This document shows positions 47,440 to 59,308 of a DNA stretch of 64,000 nt, one piece after another. Every line of letters begins with the position of its first letter. Position 1 is the first letter of the stretch. Source of the DNA: Panax quinquefolius (lineage: Eukaryota > Streptophyta > Magnoliopsida > Apiales > Araliaceae). The notes beneath the pieces are model-generated. The model had not been told where the DNA came from and made no database searches. It was given only the letters and a program-made list of their open reading frames with translations. The translations under genes were made by a program, and so were the position numbers. Location: contig CM035164.1 in the NCBI GenBank assembly GCA_020205615.1, positions 125,281,537 to 125,345,536 of the forward strand, in the 5' to 3' direction.

Positions 47440-50400
47440 TACCAAGGAGTCCCCATTCATCACCGATTGGGGAAGAGCTCCTCTTCTTGGTCCTTCCGAC
47501 CTCTTTTGGGATAGAGTTAGAGACTACGACCGCATAACTTTTCCTCCCCCGCAGAAAGAAGGCTTGTTTCAGATGCCCCAGCTTCCGGAGGTTGGGACGA
47601 CTTTCCTCATGCCGATCAGATTCATTCTCACCTATGCATAGAGAAGCAAGAGTACCCATTCAGTCCCCTTCGCTTCTTGTCAGATTCATCTGGTCGCATT
47701 CAAGGATGGCAAGATTGGACCGACGAGATCCTTGACAACGCTGAATATGTGGAAATACTCAAGAATGCGAGTATCTTTCACTGTGTTCAACTGCGTAGAG
47801 ACCTACGGATTTACCAGGACCATAACGCACTTACTGTGTTGATCTCACGATGGTGTTCCTCTACTTGCACATTTGTCACTGCCTGGGGGGAATTCACCCC
47901 TACTCTAGAGGATGTTTATGCCCTCTATCAGTAAGTTTTCTTCTTTTATTCCTTTCATTCATTCTCATTTTTTTTTTTGAAATATATATATTTATTTTGA
48001 ATCTCATCTCAGTAGCCTTCCCATTGTTGCTTCAACTCCTCACGCGGCCTTCTCTAACATGTCCACTAGAGATAACGAATGTGTGTCGCTTACTTGATGG
48101 AAGCCTTCAGTAAATCTTCCCACTTCACCTCCCGCTCAAGGGCGATACGCCCTTCCGGACTTCGAGAGCTCAAGTCGGCAAAAAAGAATTTTCGGTTATC
48201 CTGGTGCGCTTATTTCTTCCGTGATTACAAGACCAACCAAAGGAATGCAATTCACTCACGACAAAGTCTGTTTTGCCTTCCGTGAAGAAACTTGTCCCTT
48301 TCCTCCGCGGCTTATCCGGGTTATGTGGTCGTCCCTGCTTCATCTTCCCTGGTCTCCCATGACGGTCCTTCCGCCTCAGATGTTCAGCTTTTAGCATAAC
48401 ATTGTTATCCCGAGGCTCTGAGATTCCCTCGCTTCTCTTTCCTAGGGACCTTATATCGTCGCCAGATTTAAACAACCTTTGCCATGAAAGAATCCGCTGG
48501 AGGTAATCACTTTCATATTTTATATTTAATTGTCTTTCAAATCCGCGCTTTCTTTTCCTTTAACCTTTTCTATAATATATATTTTTTTATTTACTCGTAT
48601 GATGTCAATTGCTTTCATTCCATGCTCCTTCCTTCGATCTTTCTTTTCGAAGCGCTTTCCTGCTATTCCGATCTTGAGCATCTTTCACGAAGAAGAAGAA
48701 GTCTCATTCTCTCCCACCACGCAACATCATTCCTCGCATGCTACGCTTGATCGATCATCGCCTAGTCCCGATAAAGATTTATTTGCGACATTTCCTCGAT
48801 GATTATTCATGCTTCACCGCTCATCCCTATACCATTGTTTCAGGGGGTTGCGGCCATCTACCTCACTTCTACAAGCACAAATTTCAGACTCTTCTCCAAC
48901 CTCAACAGAAATAGCTTGAGTGGTTCAAGACCTCGCTCTCGTTCATTTTCCTTCTATCTACGTAGCTTCCCTATTTCCTTGAGAATAATAGTTTTGCATC
49001 AGATCAGATTCTCCTCACAGTGTCATGAGATAATTTGGATATGACCAGAACGCCTTTCTTGGCACACCCTCGGGAATTATGAGGATGCTCTTCTCAATTT
49101 CGCCTCTACCTCCCCTTTTACACATGGGCATTTCGAGGCTATCAAGTGATCCCTATAGATCCCTTCCTTTTGTCATACTGTAGATGACTCTTGAGAGGGG
49201 CGATATACTCATCGGAGAACGTAATTATCGGCAAGTCAATCTTAAAAGATGGGAGGATGATACCTTGATTTGTTCATTGCCGCCTCTATTCCACAACGCC
49301 TTCAATGGGGCCACCGCTATGCTCTCTCCAAGCCCAATGTTCGCTCAAGACTTTGGCTGCCCAAGAGTCTCATCGAGTGAGACATTTTGATGCCTAAGTC
49401 GCTCCCCCAAGCAGATCATTCCATCACAGTGTTCCCACTACTTCCGTGAGTCTTCCACCACTGGCTCCGCTTTCGGTGTCCTCTCTAGCTCCTCCCTGTG
49501 GGTCCTCTCGATGCCGAGGAGATGAGAGTTACTCGTCTAAAACGAGAGCAACTTACTACTACCGATTCTCGAGATAGCTCCTCCTATTGCTTCTCCGTGG
49601 TTCCAATCAATTCCGTCCCTCCTATCGCTTATCATAAAGCCATTAGCAAAACGCCTCTTGATAATGTCGAATTCTAAGATCCCGACAAATTGAGGATCCG
49701 ATCAAGAAGCGCACCAGAAAAATTTGGTAATTTGTCGTATTATTCTCATTTTTCTTTCATCCTCAGATTATCGCTTTCACATATCATCGAGTAATTATTT
49801 CCTTTATTTTTTTATTTTAGGTTACCGTGGTCGGCGAAGATGATGATGATGATGTTCCTCTCTGGGTTAATGTATAAGACTACAAATGAGGCTTCCGCGG
49901 GCTTCCACTAGTCGTGAGCCCGTCCAACCTATCCTTGTTGATATTGAGTCCTCTACTCCTCGCGACGATCAGGTTAGTCTGATGCTAAGGATACTTTTCA
50001 AACCTTCCGATGTGAGCTCGAGTCTTCACGCGGGTGATACAACAATTTCTTCAAACCTTCCTATATGTTCCTCCTCATGATGAGTCCAAGATGTTGATGA
50101 GACTTTACTTCCCCGAGGGAGAATCATTCTCAAACTATTGGGTGATGTTCATCCTCCCCGAAAGGATTCTACCGAGTCAGTGATTGCTTCTGAGGGGCAT
50201 TGTTGATAGTACTTTGGGTGGGTTGATGACATTCCCTTCTCGTGGCATCTCCCACTTTTTCCATCGACTATATTGTGAGTATCCTTCTTTAATCCACAAA
50301 TGATTTATCTTGAATTTCCTTTCTTCTTTTTCTTTATAATATATCAGTGCTTTGACATCTTGTTTTCGTGAGCGAGAGGATGAAAGATTTGCCTTTTGCC

Positions 50401-51170
50401 TCGCTGAGGCACTCACGTTATTTGATGTTCTCCATCCGATGTTGCCCACTCGCCATATAAAGTGACCTTGGTTATCCTCCAGTGACCAAGGCTTCGAGGA
50501 ATCCTTAGCCGACAACATCTTTCACCTCCTCCATCCCCGGTCTCGACAGATTCTATGGTGGCCTCTAAAGTAGCTCCCCGCCAGAGCTTCCTTCAATCCA
50601 AGTGGGGATCTTGTTTCTTGAGGGGTTTCCAGATATCGCCTTCTAGTCGTGAAAGTCCGAGCGCCTCCTAGCTCTTGCTCCCGCAGATTCTCGACCGGCT
50701 GATTATTAAGACAACTTCCACCCAAACCTCTTCCTAGATCACCGCAGCCTTGTTCTTCGGTTGCATACTCTTTCTTTATATTCCTTGCGAGTCGAGGACT
50801 TGAAGAAGTTTAGCGATGATGTAGATGACCTCATGCAACCAGAGGTGTTGACATGTCTCCTTTCGTGATAGGTCGGATCTTCTCAAGTCGAGTTTTAATC
50901 TTGTTTCACCACGCTCGTAGGTCATTGTCAGACGTAAGTGTGAAGATGAATCATTTTCAAAGGCAACTTTTCTCGAGCTTGATGAAGCCGCAAACAAATT
51001 GAAGATCCAGCCTCAAGATTTAGAGGGCCACGGATCTAGAGGCAAAACTTCGTGAGGTAGAGTGTCAAATACGGACTTAGAGTCAACTACTCAACAAAGT
51101 TAGGGAGTCGAAAGTCGCAAATCTTAAGATTCGAGATGTCGCCATTGCTTTGACTTGGAAGCTTTAGTCA
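47440..51170 (+). pseudogene. Antisense plant mobile domain (PMD)-like ORF region
   Basis: Plus strand, opposite to the gypsy genes. The best-kept part is 47677-47934: EYVEILKNASIFHCVQLRRD, LTVLISRWCSSTCTF and WGEFTPTLEDVYALYQ, the N-terminal pattern of the PMD (aminotransferase-like) family. Downstream segments show frameshifts and stops, and the last 200 bp read as a coiled-coil-like stretch (LEAKLREVECQI, KVRESKVANLKIRDV). PMD domains occur in both host genes and transposons; here it sits between integrase and 3' LTR. Introns may exist, for example a GT after YALYQ. Confidence 0.6.
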
Positions 51171-51416
51171 GGCTTCTCTTCATTTTGATATGTCTTGCCT
51201 TTAGATCATAACTTATCAGTAGTAGTTTTTTTTTGATTTCGCTTCGTTTAGAACTCATTTACACATATTTCATTTATCGTAATGTGGTTTCTTTAACCTT
51301 GTTGATTGCCTTTAATTTGAATGATTCCTTAAAACTCAATATTTATCATCAATCTCAAGTTTTCAAATTAATATTCCAAGACAACAATAGGTATTATAAG
51401 AAAACATGAATTTTGT

Positions 51417-51419
<3 letters not shown>

Positions 51420-51457
<38 letters not shown>
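51420..51457. repeat. (AT)n microsatellite
   Basis: AT dinucleotide run between the antisense ORF and integrase of the gypsy element. The stretch 51540-51880 beyond it holds tandem 'cttttgaagttgaaagtgta' copies about 60 bp apart. Confidence 0.9.
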
Positions 51458-51458
<1 letters not shown>

Positions 51459-51886
51459 CAAACCAACACTTGAATTTATACTTTTTTTTTTTTTTTAAGA
51501 AAATTAAAACATTCAAGTATAAGTGAAAGTTTGTCAATTTATTGATAAAAATTGCTTTTAACGAAAAGCATAACGCTTTCATAAGAAATCTTGCTTTTAT
51601 CGAAGAAAGCATAACGCTTTGCCACTTTTAGAGATAAAGTGTAACTTTCTTTTTTTTTCGAATAAAGCATAACGCTCTCCACTTTTAAAGTTAAAGTGTA
51701 ACTTTCGGCTCGAGGGCTTATACTCAAGTGCCTCACCACTTTTTTGAAGTTGAAAGTGTAACTTCCGAGGGTCATAGTCAGTACCTCGATCACTTTTGAA
51801 GTTGAAAGTGTAACTTCCGAGGGTCGTGATTCAAAAAGCCTCGATTACTTTTTGAAGTTGAAAGTATAACTTTTGTGATGCTCTTC

Positions 51887-53015
51887 TCACGTGTAATATT
51901 TCTTTACCCATTTCAAGTTTAATGGGCCCGAGATAAAGATCCGATCCCACACGAGATATCTTGCAATACCCGCTTTGGAGATCTCTCGCACCTTATACTG
52001 AGCCTTCCCATTTGGGGTAAAATTTGTGGTCAGGGTCCCCTCATAACTTGAGTTGCCGCTTTTGAGGACCGTGTCTCCCACCGTAAATTTGTCGTGGTAC
52101 CACCGCTGCAGATTGTAGATTGTCGTCGCAGCCTTTCGTGGTGGTACCGCTCAAGCTTTTCTTTAGCCTTGTCTCTAAGTCAACTAAGGCCTCTAGGCGG
52201 GCTGGCTCGCTTTCTTCCTCGACTAAGCTTCAAGTCTCATTCGAGTCAAGGTATTTCTATTTCTACGGGTAAGATAACTTTTCTTCACCATAAACCAAAG
52301 CGTATGGGGTTTCACCAGTAGGCTTTCTTTTTGAAGTTCGATATGCCCATAACGCTATCGGTAGTTGTTCCGCCCATTTCTTCTGGATGATCGCTCAAGG
52401 TCTTTGATAAGATTTTTATCAAAGTTTTGTTTGTCGCTTCGCTTTCTCCGTTGCTTTTTTTGTAAGAGGGGTGATGATTTGTAATGTTTCACCCTCATAT
52501 CTTTCCATCGACTTTTTTTGATATCCCTATTGATGAAGGGGTTCCATTGTCCGACAAAAATGATCTTCGGGATCCCGAAACGGCAAAATGATGTGCTCCT
52601 TGATAAAATTTGCCACCGCCGGTCCCGTGGCCTTTCTTCAAGGGTACGGCTTCCACCCACTTTGTGTACATCTCTATGGGCGCTTAAAATCCATATGTTG
52701 CCCTTTTGGAATTAGGGTGTATAGACCTATAAGATCCATTCCCCATGTATGAAAGGGCCATGGTGTTGCTAAGGTGCGCAAATCCACTACGGAGCATGTA
52801 TCAAGTTTCCATGTATTTGACAAATATGGCACTTTTTGACAAATTCTATACAATCTCCTTCCATCTTTGGCCAATAAGAACCATGATCGATAAGTTGTTT
52901 GTACAACTCGCTCCCCTCGATGTTCATCCTCAGTGCATTTGATAAACCAAATCTTTGGCCTCGCCTTTAGTTCTGCATAATCGTAGGGCTTGCCATTGAA
53001 ACCTCTTCCCAACAA
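51887..53015 (-). pseudogene. Gypsy integrase
   Basis: Minus strand, with frame breaks. 52674-53015 contains TPWPFHTWGMDLIG, the start of the integrase core. 52355-52660 contains CRFGIPKII and the HKSSP-like segment. 51887-52081 contains NGKAQYKVREI and LKWVKKYY, the C-terminal chromatin-facing end. Inserts element DNA into the host genome in active relatives; not functional here. Confidence 0.85.
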
Positions 53016-53453
53016 TTCTCCATTTTGTAAGAAGAATCGCTATGACTTCCTCTTTATTATAATCAGATCCTTCTTTCTATTTAAGAGTCCCGCTTTGTAA
53101 GAAGTCCACATAAGGAATTCGCTAATCCGCTTATGTCATCAATGAAAGCATTCATCCTCCCCTGTGGTATTCTTGGCATGAAACACAAAGGCGCTTGTAG
53201 GCATCCGCTTCCTTCTTCATTTCAGCCAATAATACCTCAAGCCAGAAACCACGATACATGCACTTCTATGTCCCGCAAAACCCGTAGCTCTTCTTCACGC
53301 ACCGATGCAAGACTTTACTTGCTTCTTGCCTCCCCAAGCATCGTGTCAATACACCATCCGCTTTTTTGTGATACAAGACACCTTTGATGATGTTGTATCA
53401 GTAGCTCCACGATTGGTATTGTTCCTTCCTTTGTTTGCAAATCGATGGAGATG

Positions 53454-54320
53454 TCATATCTCCAATCGCCTATCATGTCTTTGGGGAACAAGTCTAGCAC
53501 CGTGGTCAGGTGGGTTCTCTTCATTACCTTCACATCCAAATCTTCCCTTGACATGACTCGAGATGCTATCGCTGCTAGTAAGTGCATCAAAGTTGTTTAT
53601 TTTGTCCTCTCGCACATATTCAATCACCACCTTCTTGTAAGCTTCCATCACCTTTTGTGCTACAGCTTCGATACTTGCAAAGATAGTTCCTTCACTCCGA
53701 ATTGGCCTCTTATCTCGCCGCACTATAAGGTTTGAATCTCCCTTTACTTTAAGATATTTGGCTCCCAACTCTTGAGCCGCCAACAATCCTAGTATGAACG
53801 CTTCGTATTCTGCTTCATTATTTGTGCAAGGGAAGTCCAATTTGTATGACAAAGATATTTCATTTCCTTCTTCGTGGTCAACACCACTCCCGCCCGCCTT
53901 TACCTTCTCGCAGATGATCCATCAAAAGCCAAACTCCACCATTCTCGGGTCCTCATCCATCAAGTCGATTGATTCTACTTCTCCACCCTAAGATCCTCGT
54001 AAGGGGTTCATATTCTCCATTTGAAATCGAGCTAGCAGTGTCCGCCAAGGCTCGACATCGATTGCTTTTCGTGTTACACACTTGATGTCGATTCTCGAAA
54101 GAATCATCATCCATCCGCGCAGTCTCCCTACTAATGTCGGCCTAGTCAATAGGTATCCGATTGATCGCTTTTTGTTGCAATCTTTACTTCGCGCTAAAAA
54201 TAATGCCGCATTTTCTCGCAAAATGAACACCAACGCTAGGCAATGCCTCTCCACTTGTGAATACCGGTTTCCTGGTCCTCCGATTATCCCACTAATGTAA
54301 TACATGTGTTTCTTCTCCAT
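53454..54320 (-). pseudogene. Gypsy RNase H
   Basis: Minus strand in two frames. 53988-54320 has YYISGIIGGPGNRYSQVERH and a LVGRLRGWMMILSRIDIK segment, the connection and thumb region. 53454-53852 has NNEAEYEAFILGLLAAQELG and KVKGDSNLIV, the RNase H core. Degrades the RNA strand during reverse transcription in active relatives. Confidence 0.85.
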
Positions 54321-54499
54321 CCACCTCTCATGTGATCAATCCTCCCATAGACTTCTTGGTAGATGTGATGTACAATTGTAATGGCATTCCTCTTCAGGGC
54401 ACTACCATCGTTTGGTCAAGACAAAATTCTTTTTACCTTCTCAAGGCCCGTTGTTGGTCTTGCCCCATCCCCATCAGGCCTTTCCTTTTAGCAATTTGT

Positions 54500-55340
54500 C
54501 GAAAGGTTCTGCGACTTCTCGCTTAATGTCGGCATGAATCTTCTCATGTACGAGACCTTCCCTTGTAAAGCTCTTCAACTACTTTTATGGCCTTTTGGTG
54601 GGGGCATCTCTCAGAATCGCTTTTTTTGCTTTGCTTGGGTCCACCTCTAAACCTCTCACAGGCACCAAGAAGCCCAAGAATTTTCCAAATTCCATTCCAA
54701 AGGCGCACTTCTTCTGATTCATCCTCAACTTATACCTTCTAGATCGCTTTCAAACACTTTCCTCAAGTCCTCCACACGAGTTTGTCGCTTTTTGATTTCA
54801 CCACTATGTCGCCCACATAGTCCTCCACTATATCATGAATCATGTCATGAAATATGGCATGCATTTCCTTTTCGATAAGTTGCCCTCAGATTCTTCAACC
54901 CGAATGGCATTACTACATAGTAGAAATTCCCAAACGGGTACGAAAAGGTCATCAATTTCGTGATCTTCTATGGACATCTTTATCTCGATCAGAACCCACA
55001 AACCCGCCCATGAATGACATCATCTCATGATTAGTCCGTCAGATCTACCAAAGTGTCTATGTTGGGTAATGGATACATGTCCTTCTGCATGCCTTGTTCA
55101 AGTCTCTCAAATCCACACATATTCGTAGTCATGTCCATTTGATTTCTTTACCTGCAGACGATGTCGAAAAGCCATGTTGATGTTGATCTATTGATGAACC
55201 CTACTTCCAAAGAACTTTTTGATTTCTTCCTTTATTTGGGTTTCACTTCGGGTGCATAGTTGCGAGGTGCTTGCTTCAATCGGCTTCATTCCCTGCTTAT
55301 GTTTAGATTGTGCTTTCACAAGATCTTTGTCAATTCCGCA
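54500..55340 (-). pseudogene. Gypsy reverse transcriptase
   Basis: Minus strand, scattered over three frames. Recognisable are QIKEEIKKFFG, RDLNKAC, a PFGNFYYVVMPFGLKN block (near 54890-54960), the active-site region, which reads YVGD rather than YVDD (54808-54819), and CAFGMEFGKFLGFLVPVRGL (near 54640-54720). The Asp-to-Gly change and multiple breaks show it is dead. Confidence 0.8.
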
Positions 55341-55499
55341 TCTCGTCGTAATTCCAAGCAAAGACGCCCCTATACTCTCGCAATAGTTGTAGATGAGCTC
55401 CTCTTTCCGTTAGCCTCAAGCTCCTTGTTGACATAAGTTTGGCCTTCATGCTCCTCCATCTCTGCTGCCAAAAATCAACTTCTTCTAATTCATTTTGTT

Positions 55500-58450
55500 G
55501 AGGTTTCGCCTATCCTCAAAGCATTCTCGAGTCGGTTCTACCTTCTCCGTCAGACAACTTTCTTCTTCATTATTGCACGGAGTGGGGGACACCTCCCGAG
55601 CCATTGGGTTTGCACGCTTCTTTTTGGCTCTTCCCTCGCACCGCCACAATCAAAACACTACTTTTCCGCTTGGGTTTACAACCTCTCCCATTTTGTCTTT
55701 TCGCCATCCTCGAACCGTGTTATCCGCTTGGCATTTATTATATTTCTCGCATCTTCGTGGATCTCACCGGCCTTTTCTTCTTCTCTCTCTTCCTTCCTTC
55801 TCCAAGTCCACTACTATCGGCTTTATATTTTTGGAACATTCTCCATGTTCCGAGGTCTTCTTCTTCACTTTTTCTCTCGCAGTACAAACTTATCTTCCCG
55901 CACTTCCTTCCAAATTTGCTAGTCTTTAAGGAATCAGCCTCGCGATCCGGTTCTCTCCCTCTTCAAATGACATCATCAAGAAAGTTGCTTCTGATGTGTG
56001 CCTCCTCCGTCCAAAGGGATTTCGAGTTATCGGTACCTTCACTTCTTTCCTTTCCAGATAGCTTTCAGTGCATCGATGAAAGACCGAGGGTACCACCCCA
56101 TAGTCATTTTGCCAAGCCCTTCCCAAAGAAGACATGGTATGTCAGATCTACCTCTCGCAAATATGGAACATTACAGCCCCTCGAATCTTCCAACTCAGCA
56201 TGTCTACCTTGATGTGTCCTGGGTTCTTGTGGCTCGTTAATAATCCTCGTAATGTTTGTTTGTTCCTTCACTATCTTCTTCTTCCGCAGCCTAACCATTT
56301 GAACATGGTGTAGGGCATAATATTTACAGATGCTCCATTGTCAATGAACGCCCTCCGCACTTCGATGCCATTGATTACCGCTATCACATACAACTGGCCT
56401 GTCAGGCGTATATCTTATCTCTATCGCCTTTTGAGAAAGATATCTTATTTGCTTCTTCTTCCATCGCCTTCACAAAATCTTTTGCTTATGGCCACGCAAG
56501 TCTCCCGTGTCTCTCGGCCTTTTAATGATTGCCCCGGTCGCCTCAATCCTCGCTTCCTCGCCAACCCTATCTCGATCGAAAAATTTTGAATTTTGGCCCC
56601 ATTCATCAACGCCACACCGCAGTTCGGGTCACACTCCTCCTTTTCTTCCACCATCATCTCCACTTCGGGATCAGGTTGTGGATAACAAGGTCGCATGTTT
56701 CTTCCCTCAGGATTCGAAGCAAAGGGCTTGTCATGAACACCGCTTTCCTTTCCCAGCTCAATCTCCCCATTTGCCGCCTTCTCGTGGAATATCCTACGCA
56801 GCTATAAAGAATCCATAGTTGAGTGTCCCGCCAGATTGGTGGAATACATGTAAGTCCGCCTTCTCTTCATCTCCTCCACACCGCAAATCTAGGCCTTGGG
56901 GTTTCACCACCCCATGTTCAATCCATTGTCAGATAGACTTCTCAATGCTTTCTCACCGCACGTGATAGCCTCCGGACCGATTTTCTCGCATATTTATCTC
57001 CGTGCCTTCCTTTCGCTTCGATCAAAATTTTTCTCATGCTTCTCCTTCGCTTCTTTGTGGTTTTGATCGAGAGTCACCAAAGCCACAGCTTGTCGTCCTC
57101 TTGCTTCTCCATGTAACCGCCGTGATGGCTAGTGGGCAAGGTCATGATTCCTCCCAAGTCTTGTGCGAAAAGTCGAGAGGGTCGCTAAGGAATCACAAGC
57201 CTTGTAATGAGGTGGGGCTTGAAGGAATCTAAGGCACCATTGTTGCAAATGTCGACTGTGTTCTTTTTCTTCAATCGGCCTCAGCACACTTCGCGCTCGG
57301 GCCCTCAACTCGCTAACGTAATCGATAGCTCTTCATTCGCTTTCGCTTTGAACCGCATGAGTTCTACAATGGTTACCTGCTTCGCATATAGAAAAATTTC
57401 TTAAAAATTATAATTTTAGGTCATCCCAATCATGGATCGACCCTTTTCTCCAAATTGTAGTACCAACCAAGGCACTATCCACAAAGTTTTGTTGAATTCC
57501 CGCATCAACAAGTTGTGGTTGTTCACTTCATCATATCCCAACCACGACGAGACATCGACTCTACAAACCCGCAATATGTTCCCGACATTTCCTTTCTCCC
57601 GCTATATTTTGAAATCATGGGGATGCTTCGATATACCCTATCGGCAAGGTTGCCTCCGAATGTGTGCCGTAAGGTGAGTAAAGTCCAACTCCGAGGGTCG
57701 AGATGTTCCGCCACGGTTGATTGATCACATCGATCATATCATCCTTCGTCACATACCGCTCGTAGTGTGAACTCTCCGGGTGTCAGATATACCGTCAGAT
57801 CGGCGGCGTGTATGGTAGAGAGATTGGTCGATGCACACTCAGATCATGCAAAGTTGGCACCGTGGCGCTTCGCTCACTACCGGATATCGCTCGGAATGGT
57901 TGGCATTTGCACCGTGGAAATTGATGGGAGAGCAGCTGATGATGTTTGTTCGAGGTCGGCTTGCTTCCAACCTAAGTCAGGGCACGCCGCCACCGCGGTC
58001 TTTGGCCTCCAAGTTGATTATTGGAACCGATCGACTTTCCGTCGAGGGCGGTACAACTGGTTCTCTTTGTTGTTGCCGCCATTGTTGTTGTCTTCCACTC
58101 CTACCGCTCCCCCGCGAACTTCCCCGAACATGGCCTTAAAAGTGGAATCAGATCAACCGTCGGGCGGAAATTCCCCATCTCCTCTTGCTTCCTTTCAGAT
58201 TTCCAAAGATCATGGCCATCATCATCCTTGCTTCTTCTCGTGCTTCCTTCAATGCCTCGAGCATCTCCAGCTTGCACAACATTCGTCCGGTCTCCACCGC
58301 ATCCTCGCCTTGCCTTCCTCGCGCTGGTTTGTTGTTGATTAGCCATATGTGGTGATGTCGAACTCCCTTCAAGCGCCTTCAACAAGTGGTTGGTCAAAAT
58401 CCAGTGCTCATACTTTGAATGCTTGAGTTATTTGTCTTGAACCGGATTCT
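55500..58450 (-). pseudogene. Protease/gag region of the gypsy element, poorly preserved
   Basis: Between reverse transcriptase and the 5' LTR. Only short open pieces remain on the minus strand, for example at 56445-56696 and 58101-58397 (the latter with an N-terminal EALKEAREEAR-like helix). I cannot place gag or protease motifs with certainty; the assignment rests on position. Longer plus-strand ORFs here (55495-56212, 57767-58342) have no recognisable domain. Confidence 0.35.
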
Positions 58451-58563
58451 ATGAGGTAATGCTATTTGTTGGTGAAGCAGCTTCTCCTCGTAGTTCTCCC
58501 ACTTCGAAGTCAGGGCATACCTTCACGAATTCTACACCTCCCCAAAGAGAGTCGCCAAATAAA

Positions 58564-59308
58564 TGTGGGCAAGGAAATCGCTACTTCTTTAGGGTTAGGG
58601 TTTCGTGTCACGAGGAGGAGAGAAATCCACGAAGAATACTTGAATTGATTGATTGATTGTAGAGGGGGAGAACGACAGTGGGGCGATTACTCCAACGACG
58701 CGCGGCGTAACCCTTAAATCCTAAACCGTGTTAGGGTTATTGGGATTCCAAGAGCCTTCTTCAGCTTCTTCGAGTCGAGAGAGTGTTCAATCTTGTTAGT
58801 GCTTTTAGGTGGAATCTCCAAGCCTTAAGCTACCAAAAGAGTCATACTCCTTCCTAGAATGGAAGGGGTATTTATAGAGTTCCCTCGACTTAAGTTATCA
58901 CATGCTAGGCACATGTTCTCAATGAAATTTCAGAAATACTCTTCAATACCCTTTCACCATTAAAGTAAAATGAGCCCCATATCTGCCTCACGTCCTTCTA
59001 GCCACCAATCCAATCCAATCTTCAATCAATTCCCAAAACACATGAGCCATGCCTCCAATTGTGTCTTCCATTATTTTGCCGGGCCCACACGTGGAGGCTT
59101 CTCCCATTTATTTTAATTTAGATGCCCCGCACATTTATTTCTAGACTTTTTCCATCTTCATTCCATTAGGTTATGCTAACCCTAAATTGCACATTTTTAA
59201 TGAGGTCATGGAACCCTAAATTGTTAATTTGCATTTAATTTAATTAGGCCATGTGAACCCTAATTTTCAACCGCACATCTCAATTCTTTCTAGTTGGCCC
59301 ATGTAAAT
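58564..59308 (-). repeat. 5' LTR (right)
   Basis: On the plus strand starts TGTGGGCAAGGAAATC. 58752 onwards matches the left LTR. The outer end near 59308 is uncertain. Internal sequence begins with TTTGGCGACTC on the minus strand, a common first motif after plant gypsy 5' LTRs. Confidence 0.55.

Larger units (their letters stand above)
44790..59308 (-). mobile_element. Large decayed Ty3/gypsy (Tat-like) element with antisense ORF
   Basis: Direct repeats at 44790-45256 and 58752-59308 bracket minus-strand gag-like, reverse transcriptase, RNase H and integrase sequence, in gypsy order. On the minus strand the left LTR begins TGTGGGCCCATGTG after a purine-rich GTGAGGGGGCAAA, and the right LTR ends at GCCCACA before TTTGGCGACTCTC. 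Between integrase and the 3' LTR lie a plus-strand plant mobile domain-like region and a tandem array. An extra antisense ORF in that position is known for the Tat lineage. Many frameshifts and stops: inactive. Confidence 0.8.

Noticed and set aside
55495..56212. Overlapping plus-strand ORFs of 144 and 202 codons
   Set aside because: They are antisense to the decayed gypsy gag/pol region, are S/P/F/L-rich and show no domain. Best explained as shadow frames.
57767..58342. 191-codon plus-strand ORF
   Set aside because: Antisense to the gypsy gag region beside the 5' LTR and overlapped by other open frames; no recognisable domain.
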